A DNA stretch of 64,000 nt from Bathynomus jamesi (GCA_023014485.1 JAJOZX010000919.1:186001-250000), one strand, 5' to 3'; shown: positions 1 through 11,765, counted from the first letter of the stretch. Made by a program: numbers and translations. Notes: generated from the letters alone by a model not told the origin.

Positions 1-2
1 AA

Positions 3-2262
3 GGGAGGAGGCTAGTTGACTTTGCTGATGAGAAATTCCTGACTCAGTGGGTCAATGAGCCGACACGAGGCGAAAGCGTTCTAGACTTAGTATTCACGAC
101 CGAAGACAACCTCGTCACTGGCTTCACCGTTGACAAATTGTTGGGCGGGAGTGATTACGGTCTGATTAGGTTCTGTGTGCGCGTCCCTCGGGTGAAGCGT
201 AGTAACTCGAGAGGCAGTAAGCTCGATCTACGGCGGGCGGACTTTGTTAGCCTCCGGGATAGCGTAGGTGAGATGGGGTTAGAGGTCGGCGGCGATGTTG
301 AGGGAGTGTGGAGTGCATTCCGGGACGAGTTTATGGTGCTGCAGTCTGCTGCCATACCCTCAAAACCGGACACCCCTGCTTTAACGCAGCCTAAGTGGTT
401 CAGTCATGACATCGCTTCGGCTATTCGAAATAGAAAAGCCGCGTATAGGAGGTCGAAGACCAATCGTTCCCATGAGAACACTGAGGCGTATATCCGCCTA
501 TGTAGGGAAGTGAAGGCGAAGGTTAGGCTAGCGAAACGTAACGAAGAACTCCGGGTGGCAAGCCTCGGCAAGGGGAACCCTAAGGAGTTCTTCAGTTATG
601 TACTTATGTTAATAGAAAGCCGAAGCGGCGTTCTGCGGACCTCCGACGCGGACATCGCTAATGTGCTTAATGAGTACTTTGCGGGAGTGTTCACCAGGGA
701 GGACAGCCGCGTCATCCCCGAGCCAGGCGTCAGGCATGAAGGTGCTGACCTGGATAGTGTTCGGTGTACCGCGACAGTCGTTGCCGATAGAATAGACAAA
801 CTGAACGCGTTTAAGGCTCCTCGGCCAAACCAGTTCCCCCCCAGAGTGTTGCGGGAGGTGCGCGACCAGGTGGTTCCCCACCTGCCTACAGTCTTCAACA
901 AATCGTTGGAGACAGGCCAGGTGCCTGGTGACTGGAGGGAGACCAACGTGACCCCTATCTTTAAGAAAGGGGATCACCAAAGTCCAGGGAACTATCGTCC
1001 CATTAGTCTCACTTCAGTTGTAGGTAAATTATTAGAGGGGATAATAGCGGATAGGATCGTTGACTATTTGGATTCCTACAAGCTGCTTGGGGATTCCCAA
1101 CATGGGTTTAGACGGCATAGGTCGTGTCTCACCAACTTGCTCGAGTTTTTGTACGTCATGTTGAGTGAGTATGATAAGAGTAGGGCGATTGATATACTTT
1201 ATCTCGACTTTCAGAAAGCCTTTGATAAGGTACCTCACCGCCGGCTAATAGCCAAAGTGCGCGCGCTGGATGTCGGTGGTGAAGTAGGTAGGTGGATTGA
1301 AAACTGGCTGAAGAATAGGCGGCAGAGGGTTGTAATTAAAGGGGTTACTTCGGGTTGGGCCTCGGTCACTAGTGGGGTTCCTCAGGGTTCCGTTTTGGGG
1401 CCACTGTTGTTTATCATTTACATAAATGATATTGACGGTGGCATCGTCAGTCGGATCGCCAAATTCACTGATGACACGAATCTTGGGGCAAATGTTGGGA
1501 CGCCCGAAGCAATCGAGCAACTGTGTGCGGACCTACGTAGGATAGGAGAGTGGTCCGAAAAATGGCAAATGCCGTTTAACTTGGGTAAATGCAAAGTGAT
1601 GCACATTGGCTACGCCAATCCCAAGTCGGACTACTCGATGTTGGGGAGTAATATCGAGGCGACTGATTTGGAAAAGGACTTGGGTATGCTAATTAGCAGC
1701 GACCTTAAGTTTACGAAACAGTGCGTAGAGGTGGAAAAGAAAGCCCAGAAGGTTGGGTTATATCAGGAGGCAATTTCAGTTTCGGAACAAGGAGATTGTG
1801 CTCTCTCTGTACAATTCCTTTGTTCGGCCGCACCTGAAGTATGCTGTGCAGTTTGGTCACCCACCCTCAGGAAATATATTGAGAGGCTGGAGCGAGTGCA
1901 GGCGAGGGCCACAAAGTTAATCCCTTCCGTTAGGCATATGGGCTACAATCGACGGTTACGCGCCCGCGCCCTGAACTTGTTTTCGCTGGAAACTCGGAGG
2001 CTGCGCGGTCACCTCATCGAGGTTTTCAAGTTCTTACGCTGGTTGAACAATGTCGATTTTAGAAGCATGTTTAGTTTAAATGATAACCCAACTCGCAACA
2101 ATGGTTGGAAGATGGATTTGAAACGGTTTAGGACTAGTGTGTGGGAATTACTTTACGTATAAGATCTGTGACACGTGGAACAGGTTACCTTCAGAAGTTG
2201 TGAACAGTTTCTCTGTGGATCATTTTAAGAAAAGGTTAGACCGAATCTTGCACACTATTCGA
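3..2262 (+). pseudogene. CR1-like endonuclease/reverse transcriptase, frameshifted
   Basis: The reading frame is open from base 3, so the ATG-less start near 138 is not the real start. First comes the tail of the endonuclease (LDLVF, then GGSDYG where SDH is usual, so a catalytic His appears lost). The RT follows: LDFQKAFDKVPHRR near 1205, GVPQGSVLGPLLF near 1375, and FTDD near 1465 in place of FADD, keeping both aspartates. Compared with copy B, two bases are lost near 1752 and one near 1853, which scrambles about 33 residues before the frame recovers. Two more bases lost near 2138 cause the stop at 2160; the C-terminus (YKICDTWNRLPSEVV) continues in another frame to about 2262. Not functional. 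Confidence 0.85.
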
Positions 2263-2351
2263 GGGTGTAGAAAATTTTCCCTGGCACCCATTACCATTGG
2301 TACCTCCTCGGTGTGGGCCGCAAGGCCTTTTGAGGTACTTCTTTTCCTTGT

Positions 2352-2384
<33 letters not shown>
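3..2384 (+). mobile_element. CR1-like LINE, family 1, copy A (5' end outside window)
   Basis: This is a non-LTR retrotransposon copy running in from the left edge. It carries the end of an endonuclease domain, a complete reverse transcriptase and a C-terminal region, then a short 3' UTR ending in a (CT)15 tract at about 2355-2384. Against the minus-strand copy at 33750-35812, roughly 400 bp of 3' UTR is missing here: sequence just after the stop region joins directly to the block starting near 2271 (AAAATTTTCCCTGG). CR1 assignment is by family knowledge (layout and C-terminal style), not a phylogeny. Confidence 0.85.
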
Positions 2385-2385
<1 letters not shown>

Positions 2386-2582
2386 GAAACTGTAAGAGCT
2401 TGTGGGAATCGACCTCTCGACATTATGTACAATTTCCCCCTCCCCATTTCTCCTTCTCAAAAGGGTTCGTTCGACCGAGGCTTATATTTACACTGACGAA
2501 CCTTCATTCAATTCACTCGCCTTCATAAAAGCGTATAAACGCTCTTTTAAGCGCAATAACCGTACTTCTTTTCGGAGTTCTT

Positions 2583-2665
2583 GATGGCGTGGTGAATAGG
2601 AGCGGTGACTTAGAAACTACGCGACACCGGTTCGAAGTCTACTCTCTCTTAGTTTTTCCTTTAAT
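2583..2665 (+). repeat. tRNA-like SINE head, degenerate
   Basis: The segment resembles the tRNA-like block at 4131-4215: AATAGGAGCGGTGACTTAGA aligns with AGTAGGAGCGCTGACTCTGA there, followed by a B-box-like GGTTCGAAGTC. Downstream text is also similar (AAATGCGGTTA against AAGTGCGGTTA). Two related copies within 1.6 kb point to a dispersed SINE family. No tail or target duplication was found. Confidence 0.45.
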
Positions 2666-2985
2666 ACCATCTTATGTAAATGCGGTTACTCCACTTAAAA
2701 ATCAATTATTATTATTTACCCATCAGTGCTCATTGGTAGAATTTCCTACCGCCAAAATTGTTTGTTATTATTGGGTTGCATCACTTTTTCTCGTATTCAC
2801 GTGATCTTCGGTATTAATCATTGATATGACGCAATCTAAAAGATATGACGCATCCCACTCAGATATCCGCGCACATTCTCACCAAGTAGACCACCCAACT
2901 AAAAATTTAATTAAAATTTTTTTTTTTTTAAATAAACCAACTCTAAATGAGTATACTCTCTTCCATAACCAAAGCACACTAATAT

Positions 2986-3180
2986 ACAGTGACGCTCATA
3001 AGTATTTGTACAGAGAAATACTTGAATTATATTCTTTATCTTTTGTACCATGCGTAGGATAATTATGAACAGTTAACCGTTCGTTTGTAAAAATTTAACA
3101 AATAAAAAAAATTATTTTAACTCCAACATATAATGTAAAACATCAAAGAATTTAAAGAAAAAAAAAAGTTAAAATGCGAG
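2986..3180 (+). repeat. Solo end of the long-TIR Tc1 family
   Basis: About 195 bp starting ACAGTGACGCTCATAAGTAT matches, with scattered mismatches, the inverted right end of the Tc1 element at 60780-62152. The match includes the GTACAGAGAAATA block, the GGATAATTATGAACAG block and the TAAAACATCAAAGAATTT block. No transposase follows, so this is a solo terminal repeat or the remnant of a large internal deletion. Confidence 0.75.
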
Positions 3181-3566
3181 TAACAAAGTCTAAGAAAATG
3201 GCACGCGAGCATAATAAAAGTTGGCCATCCCTGACTTAACCATAACTATTATTACTGCACCATGAAATATGTCGCTCTTTTGCCAACGTTTGTGATAATA
3301 CAACTAGTAATTCTCGTTTACACGTTTTTTTAACATTATTTACATTTTATTTCTTGCGTATTACCATTATTTTATACTTTCTTTACTTTATAATTTCATC
3401 TTTGTTAACTTTTTCTCTTATTTAATCCACTCACGTTCAGTAAAGTAACCCCCCCCCACCCCACCCCGATTATTTCTCTTCTATACCAATTTAATTATTT
3501 TAATTTCTGATTTTCAGCTTTAATCTCATAAATAATTCATAATTTACTGTCCTTCCTGTTAATATA
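3180..3566. other. No gene; AT-rich DNA
   Basis: AT-rich sequence with a C-rich run at about 3450-3468. I recognise no coding segment or repeat family. Confidence 0.6.
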
Positions 3567-3833
3567 GAGGAAGTCCCATAAGTCCGGTCTCATAGGGAAA
3601 TTTATTTTAAATTAAATTTACGAAAATTACACTGGTGAGGAAAGGTCCTCCTGAGGCCTTTTCCTCACGAGTGTAACTCGCTTCCATATTAGCCATTGCG
3701 TGTTGTTCCACTCGGCAACGAAAAAAGGTCCCAAAACAAGACACCAATTTGAACATTTGTTTTAGTTCTGATGTATTACCTTTGTAAGTTTAATTTAAAT
3801 TTTTCTACGAGACCAGATTTATGGGACACCCTG
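3567..3833 (-). mobile_element. MITE, TIR type CAGGGTGTCCCATAAGTCC, copy 1
   Basis: A 267 bp element whose ends are inverted copies (AAGTCCCATAAGTCCGGTCT at the left, GGGACACCCTG at the right). It matches the element at 52114-52413 in opposite orientation over the whole length, including an internal palindrome (TTACACTGGTGAGG with CCTCACGAGTGTAA). Ends of this kind next to TA are typical of mariner-type elements. The outermost left bases are mutated. No coding sequence. Confidence 0.8.
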
Positions 3834-4030
3834 TGTAATTAATTTTAGCATTTCTAATCATTGTCCCCATTATTTCTATTGTTATACTGTTGTAACATAT
3901 CACAAATGTATTAATATTTATATTACATTAATATTATATTGGTTTTTAAGTAGAATAACAGCACTTGCAAAGTATGAGTTTGTGGGGTTCGAACCGTTGT
4001 TATTTCTCTTTAAATATCATTTGTATACTT
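3834..4030. other. No gene; AT-rich spacer
   Basis: AT-rich spacer between a MITE and a tRNA-like repeat; nothing recognised. Confidence 0.5.
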
Positions 4031-4130
4031 TTTAAGGGTGAGGGAACTAAATGGAGAATGGTCAAAGAAGCGTAAATGTTCGACTCGCTTGAATGAACCC
4101 TTTTGATAAGAGGATGAGGGCCGGCGAAAA

Positions 4131-4215
4131 TTGTGCATGGTATGGTCAGTAGGAGCGCTGACTCTGAAACCACGCGATGTCGTGGGTTCGATTCCCACTA
4201 GTTCTTCGTTTCCCC
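4131..4215 (+). repeat. tRNA-like SINE head
   Basis: A box-A-like segment (GGTCAGTAGGAGCGCTGA) is followed about 30 bases later by a clear B box (GGGTTCGATTCCC), the internal RNA polymerase III promoter layout of tRNA-derived SINEs. Flanks do not form a convincing acceptor stem, so it is not called a tRNA gene. It is related to 2583-2665. Confidence 0.5.
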
Positions 4216-4475
4216 TTTAAGAAAGTGCGGTTATTGGGCTTAAGAAAACCTTTATATTAACATTACAAATTTTTCACTATCCTGTAATGAGGAATTGGGT
4301 ACGCGAGATAAGTGTACGCATGGTGTGAATGAACTCTGAAGCTATTCATTTTTTTATACTTTTTCCTACTCTCCGATAACTCTTTTCTCACCACTCCTTT
4401 CTGTCAGTGGCTGGTGGAAAAAGAGCAGTTTTGTCTCTTCTCTACAACTACTTTGTCTCTAATATTTTATATATA

Positions 4476-5884
4476 CAGGGTGTTTCACAACAGGTCTGCC
4501 ATACTTTGCGCGGTGATATCCAGTAAAAAAGTTAATACAACATCGGTGTTATTTCCAATCGTTGCAGAGCTACGGACGTTTTAAGGTGCACGGACAAAAA
4601 TAAACGAGAGTATTAATCTCATGTATTTATTGCTACATTGTATGAGATACACCTTATAAATGTTCAAAATGTCCGCCTCGGTTTTCACTGCACAACCTTG
4701 CTCGTTCCAAACAAGAGTCCACTGCCCATTGAATCATTTCGGGGTGTTCTTGTATGTAAGCAGTGGCATCCATAATCCGACGCAAGAGTTCCTCTCTCGT
4801 TTGTACTTTGGTCTCGTAGACCATCTGTTTCATAAGACCCCATAAAAAGAAATTTAACGGGGTTAGGTCCGAAAATCTCGGGGGCCACGATATTGGACCA
4901 GCACGACCAACCCAACGATTCCCGTACCGCTGATTCAAGTAATCCATAACATGACGACCAAAATGTGGTGGCGCCCCATTGTGCTGAAAGAGCATCCTGC
5001 GCCTTGTCTCCAAGGGCACGTCCTCCATCAAAAGCGGCAATTCGTTGGTCAGGAAGTTCAAATAAATATGACGGTCCAATCAGCTGATCTCCAATTACAC
5101 CGCACCGAATCGATGTTGAAAGTTTCTTTCAACGATACACTGGAAATTATCAGCGGACCACAAGTAGGAATTTCGTCTATTGTTAATTCCATCCGGGCTG
5201 AATTGTGCTTCATCACTAAACAGTTTGCGATTAAGAATTTGGCGATGCATAACCATCCACTGGCAAAATTGAACACGTTTATCGTAATCATCCGGTTGAA
5301 GAGCTTGCACACGTTGCAAATGATAGGGATACAAACCCTCATCATGTATGGTCATACACGCGATGCGGCTTTACCAATTCGTCTAGAAATACTTCGAACA
5401 CTGGTAGTTGAGTTACGTTGTACTAGGTCCAGTATGCGCTCCTCCACAGCAACGGGCCGTCGTGCTACATGTTCTTGATTACGTGGAACAATTGCCCCCG
5501 TTTCCCTTGATCTCTGGTGTGTATCACTAAACACTTGCTTGTACGGTATTCGGCGGTTCGGAAAACGTCTTTAATATTCCTCAACTGCCGCTCTGCTGTT
5601 ACCATCACAGAATCCATAAATGAAATGGATATCAGCGTATTCAGCGGGTGTGAACTGTTGATTCATTTTGATTGTTCACCTTAGCGCAACACAGTGTCTC
5701 GTACCACAGATCAGGACCAACTGAAAGAAAAAACAGGATTAGTAGTGGTAACTTCGTTAACCGAAACTACCACCAGTGCTGCCATCTATCGAATTACACA
5801 CAACGGTTGGAAATAGCACCTATGTTGTATTAACTTTTTACTCTATATCACTCCCTAAAGTATGGCAAATCGGTTGTGAAAACA
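4476..5884 (-). mobile_element. Mariner-like DNA transposon (DD41D-type spacing), dead
   Basis: The left end CAGGGTGTTTCACAACAGG and the right end, which dissolves into (CA)n at 5881, are inverted repeats of roughly 90 bp; both arms carry AGTTAATACAACAT. A decayed transposase lies between them on the minus strand. The left end abuts TATA, consistent with TA target use. The right terminal bases have been overwritten by the microsatellite. Confidence 0.85.
4654..5666 (-). pseudogene. Mariner-like transposase pseudogene
   Basis: The start is an ATG at 5666 (MNQQFTPAEYADIHF), interrupted by a TAA about 31 codons in. An HTH-like region (VRSISRRIG) follows near 5400, then the first acidic block LFSDEAQF, then QHNGAPPH near 4980 and SDLTPLNFFLWG near 4860, ending GGHFEHL. 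In related proteins the second and third blocks read QDGAPPH and TPLDFFLWG, so both later catalytic Asp positions appear to be Asn here. The gap between those positions is 41 residues. Stops, frameshifts and lost catalytic residues make it inactive. Confidence 0.85.
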
Positions 5885-5894
5885 CACACACACA

Positions 5895-5930
<36 letters not shown>
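5880..5930. repeat. (CA)n microsatellite
   Basis: A dinucleotide CA tract with one interruption, replacing the right terminus of the preceding transposon. Confidence 0.9.
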
Positions 5931-5932
<2 letters not shown>

Positions 5933-6372
5933 AACGAAGCTAATAATAAAAAGTTGACAAAACTTTAAAAAAAATAGAAAATAAAAAGTCGACAAGAATT
6001 ACAAACGTCGGCGATATCATATGCAAATATTCTGCCAAAGGGCTTTGCAGATACTGGGATGGGCAGTGCATCTATGCACATCCCACTTTGCGTAATTTCC
6101 ATTACAAAAATGGATGTTGTAAATTTGAAAAAACCCTGCAAGTTCCACCATCTTGCTATCTGCAAAACTTACGCAAGATATGGAGATGCGAATACAGGCA
6201 AAAATGCCGTTACCACCACCACCCTTAAAGGAACGCGACAGTTGAGCAGTCAAAACCAGCAATAGGGCTACCAATTTTTTCGATGTAGCCAACACAATTC
6301 AACTATTATTTACCATCCAACAAATACAAAGACAATTGACAAATACGAGGATCCGAGAGCCGTACAGAATAA
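5931..6372. other. No gene; possible 5' region of the next LINE
   Basis: No coding segment stands out. The stretch leads into the LINE reading frame that starts near 6373 and may hold its 5' UTR. A short hairpin (GATGGGCAGTGCAT with ATGCACATC) lies near 6058-6085. Confidence 0.4.
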
Positions 6373-7756
6373 ATGCAGAAAGAAATTACGTGCGATATCG
6401 GGACAAGTATCGAAGCAAATAAAGAAAAGAAAATTGTCGGAGGATCACAGGGCAACGAAACGTGCACCACCAATCGAAAACCAATCAAAAACCAATCTGA
6501 ACTTCATAAAGGAAATAACGAAAACGAAAAAATAAAAATAATCTTAGCCAAAATTCAGGACCTTAAACCAAACCATTCCCAGGACAAAGTCACATACCTG
6601 AAAGGACTCGTGCAAGAAATAAGACCAGACTTTGCGTGCCTTACGGAAACCCATCTAAAGGACTGCTAGGAGAACTGTGAAAACTGTGAGTTTTGTATCG
6701 ACAAAAAGAAATACAAATTGACAACTATAACGTACTTCGAGCCGACAGAACAGTAAGACGTAAAGGAGGATGTGTTATTTTTACACGCGAAAAACGTATG
6801 GCAGAAATGGCTCCAAGTACTTCAAACAACTATATAGAATCACTAGCAGCAAAAACTGAAAAATTAAGTATGATACTAATTGTAATATATAGACCCCCCG
6901 AACACGCCAACTACAAAATTCTCAGCTACCATTACAGAGGTCAGGAACTGGGTGAAAGATATACACTTCCCCCCAAACCCAAATATTTTTTTCTGTAGGG
7001 ATTTAAATGTCTCGCTTCTAAAATATAAAAGGATAGGAAGAAATATATGTATAAACCAAGAAAAGGGGGGAGACATGGGAGGACTAGGAGTAAGCAAAAT
7101 TGCTGCTAGCTCTAGACGATGAATTTGTGTTAACACGGGAAATAACGGCCTAGATTTGGTATTCACAAACAACAGCAACCTAATTGATAACGTCAACTAT
7201 AATATCAGATCACAACATTATTGAAATAACAGCAATATAAAAGCAACAGGAAAGGAAAGAACACGCACAATAGAAAGAAGCCAATTCGAAATTTTTAATT
7301 TTCACTTCAAAGCTATAAACTAGGAAGGTATTGCATCCAACATGGAGGCAATAAACTGGTAAACCAACTTTAAGGGCAAAACAACGAGAGAGATGCTAAT
7401 AACCGTAGAGGAGAAGACACCTCAAGTTGTGGAAAGACAGGTCCCAAAAATACAACAAAGAGGAAAGAGAAGCAGGATCGAAAGACAAGAACGGTCAATG
7501 TTCCGCAAGAGAAAGAGAGTGACTGTAAAATTAAGAAACTGTAAAGACAACAGTATGAAAAATATATTAAACGATAAACTGGAGCGTATAGATTGCGTCA
7601 TACAGGATCTAATTGAGAACTGTACAGAGAAAGACGACGACGTTGTGGAAGCGATAAAGATTAACTAAAAGTACTTCTATAGTTTTGCAAAGATGAAGTC
7701 GAAAAATCACGTGAGTATCGGACCTTTGAAAAATGCAGAGTGTGGTTTATCCGATG

Positions 7757-7945
7757 ATCTAAAACAGGGTGGTCCAACTAGGGGCACGCAAGCCACATGT
7801 GGCTCACAAAGGGTTCATAGATCCTTATAAAAACTAACAAATTTATATTTATGCTTATATTAATATGTTTATACAGTATATGGGGTATGATATTATCATT
7901 AAATTTGCATGTGTGGCACATAACCTTTATTAGATTAATATTGGA
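7757..7945. mobile_element. hAT-like MITE remnant inside the LINE
   Basis: LINE coding similarity stops near 7757 and resumes near 7950. The interrupting block starts CAGGGTGGTCCAACTAGGGG, a terminus style typical of hAT MITEs, and contains CACATGTGGCTCAC. The right terminus is eroded and I could not define a target duplication. Confidence 0.45.
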
Positions 7946-8051
7946 TATGCAGACGATCACTAGACACGGGAGAAATACCGAGCACCCTGAAGAGAGTGAA
8001 CATAGTTCCAAAAGAGGAGATCGATCCGAGGCCAAAAACTATAAGCCAGTG

Positions 8052-8263
8052 CAGGGGCGGACTGACAGCAACCTGGGCCCTCGGGCATAATGAGGTCCTG
8101 GGCCCCTTGAAATCCGATTTTTTTCATATTACAGTTCGATTAGACACTTGACCAAATTGAGAACACACTGTTTTATGATGACTGTGGGCCGGGGCCGCCT
8201 AGCCCCCTAATGGCCCGGGCTCTCGGTCCATGGCCGACTGCCCGACTGCTCAGTCCGCCCCTG
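8052..8263. mobile_element. hAT-like MITE with 8 bp target duplication
   Basis: A 212 bp insert with inverted ends CAGGGGCGGACTGA and TCAGTCCGCCCCTG. It is flanked by AGCCAGTG (8044-8051) and GGCTAGTG (8264-8271), an 8 bp duplication with two mismatches. Removing the insert and one duplication restores the LINE reading ..NYKPV-SLTS.., which proves insertion into the LINE. Eight-base duplications are the hAT hallmark. No coding capacity. Confidence 0.9.
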
Positions 8264-8515
8264 GGCTAGTGTCGCTTACATCTCATCTCATCAAAATATT
8301 TGAAAGAATAATTGGAGAAAAAATTTATGACTTCTTGGACTTCTTAAATGATAACCAACATGGATTCCGGTCAGCCAGATCATGCCTATCACAACTAATG
8401 GAACACTACAACATTACTGATGCACTCGAAAACACTGAAAACTATGATGTGATATACACAGACTTTGCCAAGGCGTTCGACAAATGTGACCATGGAATAG
8501 CACATACACTCAAAT

Positions 8516-11216
8516 ATAAATGCAAAAAAATTCACTTTTCTACGTGGTCAAATTATGATAATAAAAACCCACTCATTCTTAACAATACAGAAGAACATAC
8601 ACACATACCACATCAAGCAGGATATTCAAACTCCTCCCCAGACATAACGTTCGGTTCCCCCTCACTAGCAGCACATACACACTGGAGAACAGAAAAACAA
8701 CTGTCATCAGACCACCTGCCCATCATCATTACAACACGTTCTACACTCTGCCCCAACAGCCTTAGATACATTTACAGAAATTACAAGAAAGCTGATTGGG
8801 AACAGTTCAAAATACAGACTGAGGAACAATTCACCACATTAAACAGCACACCCATCATAAACATCAATACAATACTCAAGATATTTAATCAGATCATCAA
8901 TAATGCAAACAAATACATACCCGAGGGCAATATTAGGAAATACAACCCAAATTACACTAGAGAAATAGCCCACCTCATAAGGCAACGTAACAACCTCAAA
9001 CGTAACACACAAACATCACACACAGCAGCCATAAAACAGCAGATACAACAGCTCAACACAGAAATAAACAACAAACCAAAAGAAAAACAAACAGAAACAT
9101 TTAGGAAATTCATACCAACACTAAACCACTCCACAGATACATCCAGGCTATACAAGACTATAAACAGCATTACCCACTCTAACAGCGGCATTCACACCTC
9201 ACACGCGGCTATCTGTTGCAGCCAAAATAATATTTCAACATATACACAAGAAGCTAACATTCTAGTTAATCACTACGCAAAGATAAGTCACTTAGAGAGA
9301 CAACATCCAGAAACACGCAGACAGACAAACAGCCAGACACAAGAAAACCTACAGACTCGACACGACTATTACACCCTTCAATGCAGACCAGACCACCAAG
9401 ATCATCAAAAACATTAAGAATTCGAAGGCTACTGGACCAGACAACATAACTAACATACACCTTAAACACTTGGGCCCACAGAGAATACTAGCTCTCACAA
9501 ATATCAGCACATATTCATACCAACACTGTATTATTCCTGACATATGGAAACAAGGTAAAATTATTACACTACTCAAACCAAACAAAAATCGAACAGAACC
9601 AGCTTCCTATAGACCCATTACTTTACTATGCACACCTTCCAAAGTAACAGAAAGACTAATCTTACAAATCACCAACCCACACATACCACTATCGCCCACT
9701 CAACATGGATTCAGACCTCACCACTCAACCACGACATTACTCACTAACCTCACGCAGCACATCATGGATGGCATCAACTCCAGACGACCAGCTCAATGTA
9801 CACTATTAGCAACAATAGACATTAGTAAAGCATTTGATGCTATCCCACGCTTTCCTCTCATAAACAAAATACTCAACACAAACATGCACAATAACACCAA
9901 AAGGTGGCTGAGCAACTATCTTTCAGGAAGATACTCACATGTCACATTTAATGGCAAGTCATCCAAAAACAAGCTTTTTCCGAAGGGGGTCCCTCAAGGC
10001 TCTGTTCTCTCACCAACAAAGTTCAACTTATACATGCATGACATTCCAACACCCGTAGATAACAAGCTTACCTTATCATCATATGCAGATGACATCACTC
10101 GAACATCCACCCACAACAATATCGACACCGCTACAAATAACCTACAAACATACATAAACAGCATACAAGACTGGCTCACACACAATAGACTCGAAGTAGC
10201 GCCCACAAAATCAACCATCACCTTGCTAACAAGGAACACAAAAGAACACCAGTTAACTCCACAGCTTACACTAAACAACATCAACATTCCACACACTCGC
10301 AGAACCAAAATACTTGGCGTCACATACAACACATCATTATCTTTTGCAAACCACATTCAGGACATTAAAAACAAATATACGTCAAGACTTAACACGCTTA
10401 GGGTACTAACAGGCACAAACTTTGGACACCAGCAGGAAACAACATCACTCATATACAAACAATATATTCGCTCAGTTATGGACCATGCTAGCCCGTGCTG
10501 GGCACCCATTATCTCAAACACACACATAAACACCTTACAGAAAAAAAAACAACGCACTTCGTATCATTACAGGATGCACTCAAACAACACCAATAGAACA
10601 CCTGCACACAGAAAAAAAATACTGAAAGTTAGGGAACATTTAGACATGAAGGGAACACAATTCATGGCAGCAGCGACAACTAACCCACAACACCCTTGCC
10701 ACTACATGTACAATCATGCACCGACACCTCGCACCATTAAGGTAACACCAGAGAGACATTATAACCAAATACTCCATTCCATACCACGCCCCATAGACAT
10801 CACACAGTACAGAAAACATACACACACACACACACCTAACCCACAAAGTACTGGCACGACTCGGTCCGAATGCGGTCCTAGGTGCGAAGCCGCTACGCAT
10901 TTACAGGTCAGAGACTAGCCTGAGCAAATCGGATGGAGTTAACTTAGCACGATTCCGATGTGGACATCACCCCAACTTACAGACATATAAACACAGACTA
11001 GACAACTCCACAAACGACACCTGCCACCTGTGCCAGGACACACCACAAACAATTGAACACATTATGACAGACTACCGCTCTAGCACAACAACGAACACAA
11101 CACATCACTAGTACGCTGAACCTCTGGTCCACTCCAGAGAGGGCGAGCGGTTACCCGCGTGCCGCCGGCTTGCTCGATCAAGGTGGGCTGATCGGCTAAA
11201 CAACAACAACGTGAAA
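8516..11216 (+). mobile_element. Jockey/I-group-like LINE with A/C-rich coding strand
   Basis: A second LINE begins where the first is cut off. It carries an endonuclease tail, RT, a C-terminal zinc-knuckle-like region and a 3' end reading TAAACAACAACAACG, a short (ACA)n tail. The plus strand is strikingly rich in A and C and poor in G and T, unlike the neighbouring LINEs. The clade is uncertain: the C-terminal CHLCQDTPQTIEH motif and terminal LWSTPERASGY-type sequence fit the Jockey/I group, but only a tree would settle it. Confidence 0.8.
8540..11198 (+). pseudogene. LINE endonuclease/RT polyprotein, frameshifted
   Basis: SSDHLPIIITTR near 8710 is the end of the endonuclease domain. A frame change near 9350 precedes NSKATGPDNI and the RT: ASYRPITLLC near 9600, TQHGFRPHHST near 9700, TIDISKAFDAIP near 9820, GVPQGSVLSP near 9990 and SSYADDITR near 10080, with the catalytic YADD intact. 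The frame breaks again near 10550 and 10915. FRCGHHPN and CHLCQDTPQTIEH follow in another frame, with the last Cys of the expected CCHC replaced by Tyr (MTDY). One stop precedes the final ~29 codons that end at 11198. The open RT core suggests a fairly young copy. Confidence 0.8.
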
Positions 11217-11261
11217 TGAGGGATCATCGCACGAAACATTTAAAAGGTTGAAAGGTATGAC

Positions 11262-11350
11262 TGTAATTCCTGACCAACCGTGAGGGGTTTTGGTTCGGAT
11301 TCGACGTTAAACTGTAGGTCTAAGGTGGGGCAACAAGCTTGACCTTTCTT
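11262..11350 (+). repeat. SINE fragment sharing the GGTTCGGATT core
   Basis: TGGTTCGGATTCGACGTTAA is followed by ACTGTAGGTCTAAGGTGG, matching the tRNA-headed SINE at 30245-30385. The head is missing; it is a short truncated copy. Confidence 0.55.
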
Positions 11351-11765
11351 TTATGTAGAAAAGGAGGAAAAGACGAAATCAAGGCCTCCAAGGCTCAACG
11401 ATACCATTTTTTCTTATGAAATTTGAAAAGTTTGTGTAATGTGCAAGATGGATGCGTATGTAGTGAGGATTAGAGGGAGAAGTGCGTGTTTGAGAGCTTG
11501 CTGGACTGCTCACAAGGTAGATGAGACACAAAAAAAGATCAGCTGAGGACACTGACAGGCGAAACGGGAGTTCCAGCACTCCTGTCTCCTGCCTAACGTC
11601 TACTCCCTCCCCTAGTCGATTGGTATGTACAATCTCCTCCTCACCACAATATACACGAGTGTATATACGTATATATACTAGCTGTTATGCCAACACTTGC
11701 TTGGGGTGGGCTGATTGTATTAAATTTTAATTATTCACATCGTTTTTTTTTTTCGTCGTATCTCC
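11351..11765. other. No gene recognised
   Basis: Mixed-composition DNA with a short alternating TATATACGTATATATA stretch near 11658. No repeat family or coding signal that I can support. Confidence 0.5.

Larger units (their letters stand above)
6373..8515 (+). pseudogene. CR1/L2-like LINE, 5' two thirds, with two nested MITEs
   Basis: The remnant begins with an endonuclease region (IRPDFACLTETHLKD, stop at 6667, then KGGCVIFTREK and IVIYRPPEHAN in a shifted frame). LDLVFTNN follows near 7150 and a basic linker near 7400-7660. The RT starts near 7965 (GEIPSTLKRVNIVPKEE, NYKPV), is interrupted by a MITE at 8052-8263, and resumes with SLTSHLIKIFERI, NDNQHGFRSARSC and IYTDFAKAFDKCDHG. It breaks off at about 8515 where a different LINE begins. 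Multiple frameshifts; the catalytic YADD part of the RT is absent. Confidence 0.8.

Noticed and set aside
2220..2496. Open frames with SLSLSL or RERERE runs, also at 13266 and 35543-36006
   Set aside because: Translations of (CT)n or (GA)n tracts.
4951..5478. 175-codon plus-strand frame
   Set aside because: Shadow of the minus-strand mariner-like transposase.
8230..9417. A single 395-codon protein
   Set aside because: A chance fusion of a MITE end, the RT of one LINE and the endonuclease tail of another.
8952..10900. Minus-strand Cys/Val/Phe-rich frames
   Set aside because: Reverse shadows of the A/C-rich LINE; their composition is the complement of the coding bias.
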